DNA of 64,000 bases. It comes from Alphaproteobacteria bacterium. GTDB taxonomy: Bacteria > Pseudomonadota > Alphaproteobacteria > Micropepsales > Micropepsaceae. The DNA is taken from contig JAEUMK010000098.1 of the NCBI GenBank assembly GCA_016792565.1, forward strand, positions 1 to 64,000, given 5' to 3'. How positions within the stretch are numbered: the stretch's first letter is position 1; each line of letters starts with the position of its first letter. Shown here piece after piece: positions 1 through 9,200 of this stretch. The notes under the pieces are model-generated. The model did no database searches and was not told the origin of the DNA. It saw only the letters and a list, made by a program, of their open reading frames with translations. The position numbers and the translations under genes were made by a program.

Positions 1-1610
1 GCCGCGAGCTTGAGGCCGGGGGCGGCGGCGCGAACCTGCTCGGTGACGTGGCTTTCGAACTTCCTGAAATTCTCGCGGAACATCGAGACGAGCTTGGCGG
101 CCTGCGCGTCATAGGCGGCCTTGTCGGCCCAGGTCTCGCGCGGGTTCAGGATCTTCGGATCGACGCCGGTGACCGCCACCGGCACCTGGAAGCCGAAATT
201 CGGATCGGTGCGGAACTCGGCCTTCGCCAGCGAGCCGTCGAGCGCCGCATTGAGCAGCGCGCGGGTCGCCTTGATCGGCATGCGGCTGCCGGTGCCGTAG
301 GCGCCACCGGTCCAGCCGGTGTTGACCAGCCAGCAATCGACCTTGTGCTCGGCGATGAGGTCCTTGAGCAGATTGCCGTATTCCGACGGGTGGCGCGGCA
401 TGAAGGGCGCGCCGAAACAGGTGGAGAAGGTCGGCTGCGGCTCCTTGCCCAGACCCTTTTCGGTGCCGGCGACCTTGGCCGTGAAGCCGGAGAGGAAGTG
501 GTACATCGCCTGGTCGGGCGTCAGCTTCGCGATCGGCGGCAGCACGCCGAAGGCATCGGCGGTCAGCATGATGACGTTTTTCGGGTGCCCGGCGCGGCCG
601 GTGTCGGAGGCGTTGGGAATGAAGTGGATGGGATAGGCGCCGCGCGAATTCTCGGCGAGCGTCGCATCGTCGAGATCGAGCTCGCGGGTGTGCGGGTCCA
701 TCACGACGTTCTCCAGCACCGTGCCGAAGCGCTTGGTCGTCGCGAAGATCTCGGGCTCGGCCTCGGGGCTGAGGCGGATCATCTTGGCATAGCAGCCGCC
801 TTCGAAATTGAAGACGCCCGTCTCCGACCAGCCGTGCTCGTCGTCGCCGATCAGGGTGCGCGAGGCGTCGGCGGAGAGCGTCGTCTTGCCGGTGCCCGAG
901 AGGCCGAAGAAGATCGCCGAGGCGCCGTCGGCCCCGACATTGGCCGAGCAGTGCATCGGCATGACGCGCTTCTGCGGCAGCAGGAAGTTGAGGATCGTGA
1001 AGACCGACTTCTTCATCTCGCCGGCATAGGAGGTGCCGCCGATGAGGATCAGCTTCCTGGCGAAGTTGACGCCGATGACCGTGCCGCCGGCGGTGCCGTG
1101 GCGCCTGGGGTCGGCGCGGAAGCCGGGGAAGTCGACGATGGTGAACTCCGGCGCGAAATCGGCGAGCTCGGCGAGTTCGGGGCGGATCAGCAGGTGGCGG
1201 ATGAACAGCGAGTGCCAGGCGAATTCCGTCACCACGCGGACCTTCACGCGGTGGCGCAGGTCGGCGCCGCCGAAGAGGTCCTGGACGAACAGCTCCTTGT
1301 TCTGGGCGTAGGCGAGGAAGGCTTCCTCGAGCGCGTCGAACTGGGCCGGCGTCATCGCCTTGTTGTTGTCCCACCAGATCTGCGTCTCGGTCAGCTCGTC
1401 GCGGACCGTGAACTTGTCGCCCGCCGAACGGCCGGTGTGCTCGCCGGTCTTCACCACGAAGGCGCCGTCGCGCGAGATCTGGCCCTCGCCGCGCGCCACG
1501 GCGGCCTCGACAAGCGTCGCGGGGCCCCAGTTCCAGTGCACGGCCGCGAGGTTGCGGAAGCCCTGGGCCTCAAGGCCGACGGCGGGAATCTTCGGGCCGG
1601 TCTGGTTCAC
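1..1610 (-). CDS. pckA: Phosphoenolpyruvate carboxykinase (ATP), 3' end cut by window edge
   Basis: ATP-dependent PEP carboxykinase decarboxylates and phosphorylates oxaloacetate to PEP, the first committed step of gluconeogenesis from TCA intermediates. Translation of the minus strand gives about 536 residues, the usual family length, so only the last codons and stop lie outside the window. A P-loop-like [11 protein letters not shown] sits near residue 235, the metal-binding GDDEHGWS near 257, and [12 protein letters not shown] upstream. The start is GTG at 1610, because an AGGAG lies 7 bases upstream and the overlapping ATG is followed at once by a stop. It is divergent from the MATE gene. 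In many alphaproteobacteria pckA sits beside chvI/chvG, as here. Confidence 0.96.
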   Translation of the reverse strand, partial: MNQTGPKIPAVGLEAQGFRNLAAVHWNWGPATLVEAAVARGEGQISRDGAFVVKTGEHTGRSAGDKFTVRDELTETQIWWDNNKAMTPAQFDALEEAFLAYAQNKELFVQDLFGGADLRHRVKVRVVTEFAWHSLFIRHLLIRPELAELADFAPEFTIVDFPGFRADPRRHGTAGGTVIGVNFARKLILIGGTSYAGEMKKSVFTILNFLLPQKRVMPMHCSANVGADGASAIFFGLSGTGKTTLSADASRTLIGDDEHGWSETGVFNFEGGCYAKMIRLSPEAEPEIFATTKRFGTVLENVVMDPHTRELDLDDATLAENSRGAYPIHFIPNASDTGRAGHPKNVIMLTADAFGVLPPIAKLTPDQAMYHFLSGFTAKVAGTEKGLGKEPQPTFSTCFGAPFMPRHPSEYGNLLKDLIAEHKVDCWLVNTGWTGGAYGTGSRMPIKATRALLNAALDGSLAKAEFRTDPNFGFQVPVAVTGVDPKILNPRETWADKAAYDAQAAKLVSMFRENFRKFESHVTEQVRAAAPGLKLA

Positions 1611-1912
1611 ATCTGGTCTCCTGGCGCGCGCATCCGCCGGCGCGCGACTGGCGCGGCGGGGATTGTCTTTTCGGTTCGGGCGGTCGTTGTCCGTCGTCCG
1701 ATCGCGCCCGTCCTGGCGGGTCTCACGACTGCGATCACTTGTACGCGACTGCCGCCTCCTGCTCCCCAGAAGGCAGCGCCAATTTACGCGATCAGGCCGG
1801 GCGGATGCAATCATGTCGCAGGGGCGGCCCGCGGCGGCGACTGACGCAGCGGCAAAGGGGCCGGACCCAACAGCCCTTCGCCAAGCGTGCGGGGCGGTGC
1901 TAGGGAGGCCGC
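1611..1912. other. Divergent intergenic region pckA / MATE
   Basis: About 300 bases with no convincing gene on either strand. It must hold the promoters of pckA (minus) and of the MATE gene (plus). I could not pick out a good -35/-10 pair or a clear palindrome. Confidence 0.6.
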
Positions 1913-1951
1913 GTGAACGACCTCGCCTTCCCGATCCGCCGCGCCGCATGA
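1913..1951 (+). other. Possible 12-codon leader ORF coupled to the MATE gene
   Basis: A GTG at 1913, preceded by a strong AGGGAGG, opens a 12-codon frame ([12 protein letters not shown]) whose TGA overlaps the ATG of the MATE gene as ATGA. The MATE ATG itself has no visible Shine-Dalgarno. This suggests translational coupling through a leader peptide. The alternative is a sequencing or assembly frameshift that hides a longer MATE N-terminus. Confidence 0.35.
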
Positions 1952-3339
1952 GCGGCCCTGCCGATACGCCCGCCCCGGCGCCCGCCCCGCCGGGACGCGC
2001 CGCCGCGCTGGCCGAGGCCGGGCGGATGCTGCGGCTCGCCGGGCCGGTGATGGCGGCGCGGGCCGGCCTCGTCGTGATGCTGACCGTCGATACGCTGATG
2101 ACCGGCCAGGCGGCGGGGCGCGAGGTCGCCTATCTCGGCCTCGGCCTGTCGCCGCTGATGGTCTTCATGCTGGCCTCGGTCGGCCTGCTGCAGGGGGCGA
2201 TGGTGCTGGTCGCCCAGGCGAACGGTGCCCGGGACTATGCGCGTTGTGGCGCGATCTGGCGGGTGGCGCTGATCCATGCCGGGGCGCTGGGCGCCGTCTT
2301 CATGGCCATCCCCTTCGCGGCCGAGCCGCTGTTCCTGGCGATCGGCCACAGCCCCGACCTGGCGCGCGGGGCGGCCGGGGTGACCTTCCAGTTCGCCTGG
2401 GGGATGCCCGGCCTGCTGCTCTACATCGCCTGCGGCTATTTCATGGAGGGGATCGGCCGTCCCCGCGCCGGCATGGCGATCATGCTGGCCGCCAATGTGG
2501 TGAACGTGCTGGCCGACGGGATCTTCGTGCTGGGCTGGTGGGGCCTGGTCGAGCCGATGGGGGCGGCCGGCGCGATGATGACGACGAGCGCCATCCGCTG
2601 GGGCATCTTCGCGGTCATGCTGGCGGTCGTGCTGACCCTGCCCGACCGCGCCAAATACGGGATCGGCCGCGGCATGGCGCGCCGGCCGGGGATCGTCAGG
2701 GGCATCTGGAGGATCGGCCTGCCGGTGGCGGCGACCGGGGGCATCGAGAACGGCGCCTATGCGACGCTCGCCCAGATGGCGGGGCTTCTGGGGGCGGCGG
2801 CGCTGGCCGCGCACCAGGTGACGATCAACCTCCTCACCCTCGCCTATATGGGCGCCAACGGCATGGCGGCGGCGACCAGCGTGCGGGTCGGCTTCGCGGT
2901 CGGGCGGCGCGACCGGGCGGGAATGAGCCTCAGCGGCTGGACCGGCATCGCGCTGGGCACCGCGCTGATGACCGGCATCGCCGCACTCTTCATCGCCTTC
3001 CCCGCGGCGATCGGCGACATCTTCCTGCACACCGACGCCGACTCGCTGGCGATCGCGGCCGGGACGATCGTCGCGGCAGGCCTCTTCATGCCGCTCGCCG
3101 GGGCGATGTCGGTGGCCATGGGGGCGCTGCGCGGGGCCGGCGACATGGGCACCGCGATGGCGGCCTACGCCCTCGGCTTCCTCGTCGTCGGCATCCCCGC
3201 CGCCTGGGCCTTCGCCTTCCCGCTCGGCCACGGCGCGGCGGGGCTGATCTGGGGCCTGATGACCGGGGTCGGCGCGGCGCTGATCGTGCTGGTCGCCCGC
3301 TTCCGGGTCATTGCCCGGCGCGAGGTGCGGCGGCTATGA
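1948..3339 (+). CDS. MATE family efflux transporter
   Basis: A predicted inner-membrane multidrug/toxin exporter of 463 residues, the normal MATE length, with about 12 hydrophobic helices and the two-bundle pattern of the family. It probably uses H+ or Na+ antiport; the substrate cannot be read from sequence. The ATG at 1948 is chosen because the upstream in-frame extension is proline/arginine-rich low-complexity sequence and the transporter begins about 20 residues in. The start may be coupled to a 12-codon leader whose stop overlaps it. It lies divergent from pckA and 76 bases upstream of chvI, and is not part of the usual chvI neighbourhood. Confidence 0.9.
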   Translation: MSGPADTPAPAPAPPGRAAALAEAGRMLRLAGPVMAARAGLVVMLTVDTLMTGQAAGREVAYLGLGLSPLMVFMLASVGLLQGAMVLVAQANGARDYARCGAIWRVALIHAGALGAVFMAIPFAAEPLFLAIGHSPDLARGAAGVTFQFAWGMPGLLLYIACGYFMEGIGRPRAGMAIMLAANVVNVLADGIFVLGWWGLVEPMGAAGAMMTTSAIRWGIFAVMLAVVLTLPDRAKYGIGRGMARRPGIVRGIWRIGLPVAATGGIENGAYATLAQMAGLLGAAALAAHQVTINLLTLAYMGANGMAAATSVRVGFAVGRRDRAGMSLSGWTGIALGTALMTGIAALFIAFPAAIGDIFLHTDADSLAIAAGTIVAAGLFMPLAGAMSVAMGALRGAGDMGTAMAAYALGFLVVGIPAAWAFAFPLGHGAAGLIWGLMTGVGAALIVLVARFRVIARREVRRL

Positions 3340-3415
3340 GACATTTCAACGGGTTGCGCCGCCGCTCCGCCTCCCGCACCATAGCGACACCTCACGGACA
3401 GAGCCCCCATCGCCC

Positions 3416-4126
3416 ATGCCCACGATCGCCCTCGTCGACGACGACAAGAACATCCTGACCTCGGTCTCCATGGCGCTGGAGCAGGAGGGCTATCACGTGC
3501 GCACCTATACCGACGGCGCGGCGGCGCTGGCGGCGTTTTCCTCCACCCCGCCTGACCTCGCCATCCTCGACATCAAGATGCCGCGCATGGACGGCATGGA
3601 AGTGCTGCGCCGGCTGCGCCAGAAGAGCGAATTGCCGGTGATCTTCCTGACCTCGAAGGACGAGGAGATCGACGAGCTGATGGCCCTGAACGCCGGGGCC
3701 GACGACTACATCAAGAAGCCGTTCTCGCAGCGTCTGCTGCTGGAGCGGGTGCGCGCCGTGCTGCGCCGCGCCGAGGCCAGGGCCGGCGGCGGCAACGGTC
3801 CGGCGTCCGGCGATCCGGCGCAGGCCGCCTTCGCCCGCGGCAAGCTGTCGATGGACCCGCAGCGCCACGCCACCAGCTGGGCGGGCAAGCCGGTGACGCT
3901 GACCGTCACCGAGTTCCTCATCCTCCAGGCGCTGGCCCAGCGGCCCGGCTTCGTGAAGAGCCGCGACCATCTGATGGACGCCGCCTATGACGACCAGGTC
4001 TATGTCGACGACCGCACGATCGACAGCCACATCAAGCGGCTGCGCAAGAAGTTCAAGGCGGTCGACGACGATTTCGATTCGATCGAGACGCTCTACGGCG
4101 TCGGCTACCGCTTCAAGGAAGCCTGA
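3416..4126 (+). CDS. chvI: Response regulator ChvI (OmpR/PhoB family)
   Basis: DNA-binding response regulator of the ChvG/ChvI envelope-stress and acid-response system of alphaproteobacteria. It has 236 residues: a receiver with acidic pocket D8-D10, phospho-acceptor D52 in [11 protein letters not shown]79 and K101 (IKKPF), then a winged-helix DNA-binding domain ending in GVGYRFKEA. The ATG at 3416 places [10 protein letters not shown] at the N-terminus as in ChvI homologues. The sensor gene follows after 30 bases and HPr kinase lies downstream, the conserved order linking this system to the phosphotransferase proteins. Confidence 0.96.
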   Translation: MPTIALVDDDKNILTSVSMALEQEGYHVRTYTDGAAALAAFSSTPPDLAILDIKMPRMDGMEVLRRLRQKSELPVIFLTSKDEEIDELMALNAGADDYIKKPFSQRLLLERVRAVLRRAEARAGGGNGPASGDPAQAAFARGKLSMDPQRHATSWAGKPVTLTVTEFLILQALAQRPGFVKSRDHLMDAAYDDQVYVDDRTIDSHIKRLRKKFKAVDDDFDSIETLYGVGYRFKEA

Positions 4127-4156
4127 CGCCCGGAGGGCGCGGGACGGGACGGGCCC

Positions 4157-5764
4157 TTGGGCGCCGAGAACAACCAGAGACGGACGGGAGGCGGCGGGCG
4201 GCGAAGGCGGCGCGGGCTGACGCGCCTCATCATCGCGCTGAACCTGATCGCGCTGCTGGTGCTGATCTCGGGCACGTTCTGGCTGAACCTGCGCCGCGTC
4301 GGCATGATCGACGAGCGCATCCTGTCGCTGAGGACGCAAGGCGCGATCATCGCCGCGGCGCTGGCCGAAAGCGCCACCACCGGCCCCGAGGCGACGGGCG
4401 TCGACGAGGCGCTGGCGGTGCCGCTGATGCGCCGTCTCGTCGCCCAGACCGACGCGCGGGTGCGCCTGTTCGACCGCAAGGGTCAGCTGCAGCTCGACAG
4501 CCGCATCATCGTGCCCTCCAACGAGGTGGTGACCAACCGCCTGCCGCCGCCCGATTCCTGGCTGGCCTCGGAGTGGATGACCGGGATCTACGAATGGCTG
4601 GCGCGCTGGGCGCCGGGGCAGGACTACCCGCCCTATCAGGAACTGCAGGGCGACGACGGCACGTTCTACGGCGAGGTCGCCGAGGCGCTCGCCGCGACGC
4701 CGTCGAGCGCGGTCAGGGTCAACTCGACCGGCGACCTCATCCTCTCGGTCGCGGTGCCGGTGCAGCGCTACCAGCTGGTGCTGGGCGTGCTGCACCTGAC
4801 CAACGAGGGCGGCGACATCGGGGCGATCCTGCGTCAGGAGCGGCTCGCCATCCTGCAATTGTCGCTGATCGCCATCGCCGTGATGTTCGCGACCTCGATC
4901 CTGATGGCGCGCAACATCGCGCGGCCGATCCGGGCGCTCGCCGACGCCGCCGACGAGGCGCGCCAGCGGGTGAAGGGCCGGGCCTCGATTCCCGATTTCA
5001 GCCAGCGCCGCGACGAGATCGGCGACCTGTCCGGCTCGCTGCAGGAGATGACCGAGGCGCTCTACGACCGGATCGACGCGATCGAGCAGTTCGCCGCCGA
5101 CGTCGCGCACGAGATCAAGAATCCGCTGACCAGCCTGAGAAGCGCGGTCGAGACGATGCGCCGGGCGACGCCGGAGCAGCAGAAGAAGCTGATGGCGGTG
5201 ATCGAGGACGACGTGGCGCGGGTCAACCGCCTGGTCAGCGACATCTCGGACGCCTCGCGGCTGGACGCCGAACTGGCGCGCGAGAAGGCGGGGCCGGTCG
5301 ATCTGATGCGCCTCGCCCGCGACGTCGCGGCGATCTGCCAGAAGGAGACCGGGCCGCGCATCACGGTGAGCGCCGACCTCGGCGTCGAGCGCAGCGGCCT
5401 CGTCGTCACCGGGCTTGACGGGCCGCTCGGCCAGGTGCTGCGCAACCTCATCGACAATGCGCTCTCGTTCTCGCCGCCGGACGGCACGGTGCGGGTGACG
5501 CTGGCCCGCGAGGGCCGCACCGCCGTGATGACCGTCGCCGACGACGGGCCGGGCATTGCGCCCGAGCATCTGGACGATGTCTTCAAGCGCTTCTACACCT
5601 CGCGTCCCGACGAGCATTTCGGACAGAATTCCGGCCTGGGCCTGTCGATTTCGCAGCAGATCGTCAACGTTCACCGGGGTACGATCAGGGCCGCAAACGC
5701 ACCCGGCGCGACGCCGGACAGCCATGGCGGCGCGATTTTCACCGTGCGCCTGCCGCTCGCCTGA
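4157..5764 (+). CDS. chvG: Sensor histidine kinase ChvG
   Basis: Inner-membrane sensor kinase, cognate to the upstream ChvI, of 535 residues. A basic cytoplasmic N-terminus leads to TM1 (about 20-43), a periplasmic sensor domain of about 190 residues, TM2 (about 233-255), HAMP, a HisKA domain with H318 in DVAHEIKNPLTSL, and a HATPase domain with NLIDNALSFS (N box) and DDGPGIAP and GLGLSI (G boxes). The start is read as TTG at 4157, since no ATG or GTG precedes the basic N-terminus. In rhizobia the periplasmic repressor ExoR controls ChvG; exoR is not in this window. Confidence 0.94.
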   Translation: MGAENNQRRTGGGGRRRRRGLTRLIIALNLIALLVLISGTFWLNLRRVGMIDERILSLRTQGAIIAAALAESATTGPEATGVDEALAVPLMRRLVAQTDARVRLFDRKGQLQLDSRIIVPSNEVVTNRLPPPDSWLASEWMTGIYEWLARWAPGQDYPPYQELQGDDGTFYGEVAEALAATPSSAVRVNSTGDLILSVAVPVQRYQLVLGVLHLTNEGGDIGAILRQERLAILQLSLIAIAVMFATSILMARNIARPIRALADAADEARQRVKGRASIPDFSQRRDEIGDLSGSLQEMTEALYDRIDAIEQFAADVAHEIKNPLTSLRSAVETMRRATPEQQKKLMAVIEDDVARVNRLVSDISDASRLDAELAREKAGPVDLMRLARDVAAICQKETGPRITVSADLGVERSGLVVTGLDGPLGQVLRNLIDNALSFSPPDGTVRVTLAREGRTAVMTVADDGPGIAPEHLDDVFKRFYTSRPDEHFGQNSGLGLSISQQIVNVHRGTIRAANAPGATPDSHGGAIFTVRLPLA

Positions 5765-5775
5765 GGAGGCCAAGA

Positions 5776-6252
5776 ATGAGCCCCGCAGCGCCGCCCGTCC
5801 GCGTCCACGCGACGCTGGTCGCCCTGCCGCGCGAGGACGGCGGCGAAGCCGGCGTGCTGCTGCTGGGCGAACCGGGGGCGGGCAAGTCGGACGTCGCGCT
5901 GCAGCTGATCGACAATGACGGCATGCTGGTCGCCGACGACCAGGTGGAACTGGCCTTCACCGGCGGCGCGCTGTGGGGATCGGCCCCGCCGCGCATCGCC
6001 GGGCTGATCGAGGCGCGCGGCATCGGGCTGATCCGCCTGCCCTACCTGGAGCGGGTGCGCATCACGATGGCGGTGCGGCTGATCGCCGGCGGCGCCGTGG
6101 AGCGGATGCCGCCGCGCATGTGGTACAAGCCGCCCGACGCGTTCCGGGCGCAGGGCGCGGCGCTGCGCATCCCGGCCTATACGCTGGACCCGCGCGAGGC
6201 CGGAACGCCCTCCAAGATCGCCGCCGCCGCCTTCGGCAAGATCGAAGGCTGA
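5776..6252 (+). CDS. hprK: HPr kinase/phosphorylase, short alphaproteobacterial form
   Basis: A 158-residue protein corresponding to the catalytic half of HPr kinase, lacking the N-terminal domain of Firmicutes enzymes, as is usual in alphaproteobacteria. The P-loop GEPGAGKS is at residues 31-38, followed by LVADDQVEL. It phosphorylates the regulatory serine of HPr; an HPr with that serine context is encoded 0.9 kb downstream. It starts 11 bases after chvG with AGGAGG just upstream, so it is very likely in the chvI-chvG operon. Confidence 0.92.
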   Translation: MSPAAPPVRVHATLVALPREDGGEAGVLLLGEPGAGKSDVALQLIDNDGMLVADDQVELAFTGGALWGSAPPRIAGLIEARGIGLIRLPYLERVRITMAVRLIAGGAVERMPPRMWYKPPDAFRAQGAALRIPAYTLDPREAGTPSKIAAAAFGKIEG

Positions 6253-6335
6253 TTTGGGCGCCCAATCCCCTTGAGGCCCGCCGGGGAGGCATGATGAGGT
6301 GTGCGCATCAAGCCACCACGACCGAGGGAAATCCC

Positions 6336-6617
6336 ATGACCGCCTATGCTCTCTTCATCCGCAATTCGATCACCGACGCCGAGGGGATGAAAACCTATGG
6401 CGCACTCGCGGCCAAGGCCCGCGGCACCTTCAAACCGCTCGCCGTTTATGGCCCCATCGAGACGCTGGAGGGCGAAACCTCGGAAGGCGTCGTCCTGCTG
6501 GAGTTCGAGGACATGGACGCTGCCAAGGCCTGGTATAACAGCCCCGCCTATCAGGAGGCGCTGCCGCACCGGAAGAGGAGCGCGGATTACCGCGTCCTCT
6601 TCTTCCAGGGCCTCTAA
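6336..6617 (+). CDS. DUF1330 domain protein
   Basis: A 93-residue protein matching the DUF1330 (dimeric alpha/beta barrel) pattern: YALFIRNSITD near the N-terminus, VYGPIETLEGE in the middle, VLLEFEDMDAAKAWYNSPAYQ and a C-terminal ADYRVLFFQG. Biochemical function is unknown for most of the family. The ATG at 6336 has a GAGGGAA 7 bases upstream. It sits between hprK and the EIIA gene and is not a usual member of that cluster, so a role in PTS signalling should not be assumed. Confidence 0.85.
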   Translation: MTAYALFIRNSITDAEGMKTYGALAAKARGTFKPLAVYGPIETLEGETSEGVVLLEFEDMDAAKAWYNSPAYQEALPHRKRSADYRVLFFQGL

Positions 6618-6730
6618 GACCTCGCGGTGCCCAAGACCCCTAATGAGCAAAGGGCCTTGGGCCTGCCCGCGGTTCCTGCTAGAAGGCCCGCCTTCGGCAG
6701 GGCCGCCGGCCCGCGCAACCCAGTTTTGAG

Positions 6731-7135
6731 ATGATCGGTCTCGTACTCGTTACCCATGGCGGCCTGGCCGCCGAACTCATCGCCGCCATGGAGCACGTCG
6801 TGGGTCCACAGACCTATGTGAAGGGCGTGTGCATCGGCCCCGACGACGACATGGACGCGCGCCGCAAGGAAATCCTGGAGGCCGCCAAGTCGGTCAATCT
6901 GGGCGACGGCGTCATCCTGCTGACCGACATGTTCGGCGGTACGCCCTCGAACCTCGCCATCTCGGTCATGGACAAGGCCAAGGGCGAGGTGATCGCCGGC
7001 GTGAACCTGCCCATGCTGATCAAGCTGGCGAGCTGCCGGGTCAGCGGCAAGCTGGCCGAGGTCGCCACCAAGGCCCAGGAAGCGGGCCGCAAATATATCA
7101 TCGTGGCGAGCCAAGAGCTCGCGGGCAGCCCCTGA
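6731..7135 (+). CDS. PTS EIIA component, mannose/fructose-type
   Basis: A 134-residue EIIA-Man fold protein with active-site H9 in LVLVTHGGLA and the family motif LTDMFGGTPSNLA. It takes phosphate from HPr. In alphaproteobacteria it acts in a regulatory, incomplete PTS and not in sugar import; no EIIB or EIIC is present here. HPr begins 4 bases after its stop, so the two are cotranslated. Commonly called ManX or PtsM in related genomes. Confidence 0.94.
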   Translation: MIGLVLVTHGGLAAELIAAMEHVVGPQTYVKGVCIGPDDDMDARRKEILEAAKSVNLGDGVILLTDMFGGTPSNLAISVMDKAKGEVIAGVNLPMLIKLASCRVSGKLAEVATKAQEAGRKYIIVASQELAGSP

Positions 7136-7139
7136 GCCG

Positions 7140-7412
7140 ATGACCAAGCTGGCGCAGGAGATGCTGATCGTCAATCAGCGCGGCCTGCATGCCCGCGCCT
7201 CGGCCAAGTTCGTCAAGCTCGCCTCCAGCTTCCAGAGCGCGATCCGCGTGACGCGCGGCGACGACACCGTGAACGGCACCTCGATCATGAGCCTGCTGAC
7301 GCTGGGCGCGGCGCCGGGATCGACCATCCTGGTGGAGGCCGACGGCCCCGACGCCCGCGAGGCGCTGGAGGCCATCAACAAGATGATCTGCGCCAAGTTC
7401 GACGAGGAATAG
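7140..7412 (+). CDS. ptsH: Phosphocarrier protein HPr
   Basis: A 90-residue HPr with active-site H17 in RGLHARASA, phosphorylated by EI, and a serine-site region NGTSIMSLLTLGA whose S48 corresponds to the HprK target Ser46 of classical HPr. Both sites being intact fits the HPr kinase gene upstream. EI (ptsP/ptsI) is elsewhere. In related genomes ahcY follows directly; here four other genes intervene. Confidence 0.96.
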   Translation: MTKLAQEMLIVNQRGLHARASAKFVKLASSFQSAIRVTRGDDTVNGTSIMSLLTLGAAPGSTILVEADGPDAREALEAINKMICAKFDEE

Positions 7413-7479
7413 GCCCGGGCGCGTCCGCGACGGCGGCGAGGGCTGACAGGCCTGCGCCAAGTCTCTATCCTAGGCGCGC

Positions 7480-8253
7480 ATGGAGAACAAAGACGATATC
7501 GTCCGCAACTGGCTGCCGCGCTACACGGGGCTGGAGCTGGGCGAGTTCGGGCAGTACATCCTGCTCACCAATTTCGACAACTACGTCCAGAAATTCGCCG
7601 ACTGGCACGACGTCGAGGTCAAGGGCCTCGACCGCGCGATGCATTCGGCGAGCGCCGACGGCATCACCATCATCAATTTCTCGATGGGCAGTCCGATGGC
7701 GGCGACGGTCATGGACCTTCTGACCGCGGTCATGCCCAAGGCGGTGCTGTTCCTGGGCAAGTGCGGCGGACTGAAGAAGAAGAACCAGCTCGGCGATTTC
7801 GTCCTGCCGATCGCCGCGATCCGCGGCGAGGGCACGTCGAACGACTATTTCCCGCCCGAGGTGCCGGCGCTGCCGGCCTTCACCTTGCAGCGCGCGATCT
7901 CGTCCACCATCCGCGACCTCGGGCACGATTACTGGACCGGCACGGTCTATACGACCAACCGCCGCGTCTGGGAGCACGACCAGGCCTTCAAGGACTATCT
8001 GCGCCGCATCCGCGCGATGGCGATCGACATGGAGACCGCGACGCTGTTCAGCGTCGGCTTCGCCAACCGCATCCCGACCGGGGCGCTGCTGCTGGTCAGC
8101 GACCAGCCGATGATCCCGCAGGGCGTGAAGACCAGCGAGAGCGACCGCAAGGTCTCGGGCCAGTATGTCGAGCCGCATATCCGCATCGGCATCGAAGCGC
8201 TGAAGGAAATCCAGAACGACGGCCGCTCGGTCCGTCACCTCAGATGGGAATAG
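7480..8253 (+). CDS. AMP nucleosidase, short form
   Basis: Hydrolyses AMP to adenine and ribose 5-phosphate. The protein is 257 residues, about half the E. coli Amn length, and lacks the extra Amn N-terminal domain. It has the nucleoside-phosphorylase fold: FLGKCGGLKKKNQLGDF, IRGEGTSNDYFPPEVPALP, a TGTVYTTNRRVWE stretch and MAIDMETATLF with the purine-site glutamate. From memory it is strikingly like AMP nucleosidases of Bacteroidota. No strong Shine-Dalgarno precedes the ATG. It interrupts the usual ptsH-ahcY adjacency, and with ahcY next in the cluster it may join adenine/adenosine salvage. Confidence 0.9.
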   Translation: MENKDDIVRNWLPRYTGLELGEFGQYILLTNFDNYVQKFADWHDVEVKGLDRAMHSASADGITIINFSMGSPMAATVMDLLTAVMPKAVLFLGKCGGLKKKNQLGDFVLPIAAIRGEGTSNDYFPPEVPALPAFTLQRAISSTIRDLGHDYWTGTVYTTNRRVWEHDQAFKDYLRRIRAMAIDMETATLFSVGFANRIPTGALLLVSDQPMIPQGVKTSESDRKVSGQYVEPHIRIGIEALKEIQNDGRSVRHLRWE

Positions 8254-8263
8254 GGAGAGCGGC

Positions 8264-9187
8264 ATGATCAGGAATCTGGCGCGGCGCGCCGCGGGGCTGG
8301 CGGCCGGACTGATGCTGCTGGCCGGCGCGGCGGCCGCCGACAGCGCGACCTCCGCCTTCGCGGCGCTGAGCGCCCAGCGCGAACCGGCGATCTGGACCAT
8401 CGACAAGCCGAACGGCACGACGATCACGCTGTTCGGGTCGGTCCACCTGCTGCCGGACGGCGACGGCTGGCGGACCAAGGCGCTGGCCCGCGCCTACGAC
8501 AAGGCCGACGTCATCGTGCTGGAGACCGACCTCGCGACGATGCAGGACCCGGCGCTGCAGGCCTATCTGGCCAAGCACGCGCTGAACCCGCCCGGCGTCA
8601 CGCTGTCGACGCTGCTGACGCCGGAGCAGAAGGACACCGTGTCGAAGGGCGCGGCGGCGGCCGGACTGAGCCTGGCGGCGATGGAAGGCTTCCGGCCGTG
8701 GTTCGCGGCGCTGCAGCTGTCGGTCGCCTATGCGGTGAGCCAGGGGTTCTCGCCCGAGGCAGGCGTCGACAAGCGCATCGAGAGCGACGGCAAGGCGGAC
8801 GGCAAGGCGTTCGACTATTTCGAAAAGGCGCGCGAGCAGCTCGATCTCTTCATCGAGCTGGACGAGGAGGCGCAGATCGACTTCCTGGTGCTGGGCGCCG
8901 AGGAATTGCTCGAGCGGCCCGACGAACTCAAGACGCTGATCGACGCCTGGCAGCGCGGCGACGTGGCGGGCATCGACGAAATGATGAATCGCGGCCTCGC
9001 CGACGCGCCCGAAGTGTCGAAGGCCCTGCTCGCCGACCGCAATGCGCGCTGGGCGCAGAAGATCCAGGATTTCTACATGAAGGACCGCAATTCCTACCTG
9101 ATCGTGGTGGGGGCGGGGCATCTGGCGGGCGAGGCGAGCGTGCAGGCGATGCTGCGCGAGGCCGGGATCGAGGTCGAGGGGCCGTGA
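8264..9187 (+). CDS. TraB/GumN family secreted protein (putative metalloprotease)
   Basis: A 307-residue protein with a signal peptide (basic start, hydrophobic LAAGLMLLAGAAAA, probable cleavage near residue 25). The mature part shows the TraB/GumN (TIKI-like) pattern: LFGSVHLLPDG with the first conserved glycine and histidine at 58-61, VIVLETDL with a conserved glutamate, a central GVDKRIE and a C-terminal VVGAGHLAGE. Distant eukaryotic relatives (Tiki) are metalloproteases; bacterial substrates are unknown. It starts 10 bases after the AMP nucleosidase stop and 13 bases precede the amidoligase gene, so the three are probably cotranscribed. Confidence 0.85.
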   Translation: MIRNLARRAAGLAAGLMLLAGAAAADSATSAFAALSAQREPAIWTIDKPNGTTITLFGSVHLLPDGDGWRTKALARAYDKADVIVLETDLATMQDPALQAYLAKHALNPPGVTLSTLLTPEQKDTVSKGAAAAGLSLAAMEGFRPWFAALQLSVAYAVSQGFSPEAGVDKRIESDGKADGKAFDYFEKAREQLDLFIELDEEAQIDFLVLGAEELLERPDELKTLIDAWQRGDVAGIDEMMNRGLADAPEVSKALLADRNARWAQKIQDFYMKDRNSYLIVVGAGHLAGEASVQAMLREAGIEVEGP

Positions 9188-9200
9188 GCCGGCGCCGGCG

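Noticed and set aside
3392-5773. A 793-codon open frame antisense to chvI/chvG
   Set aside because: Shadow of the GC-rich sense genes. It spans two well-defined genes and an intergenic gap.
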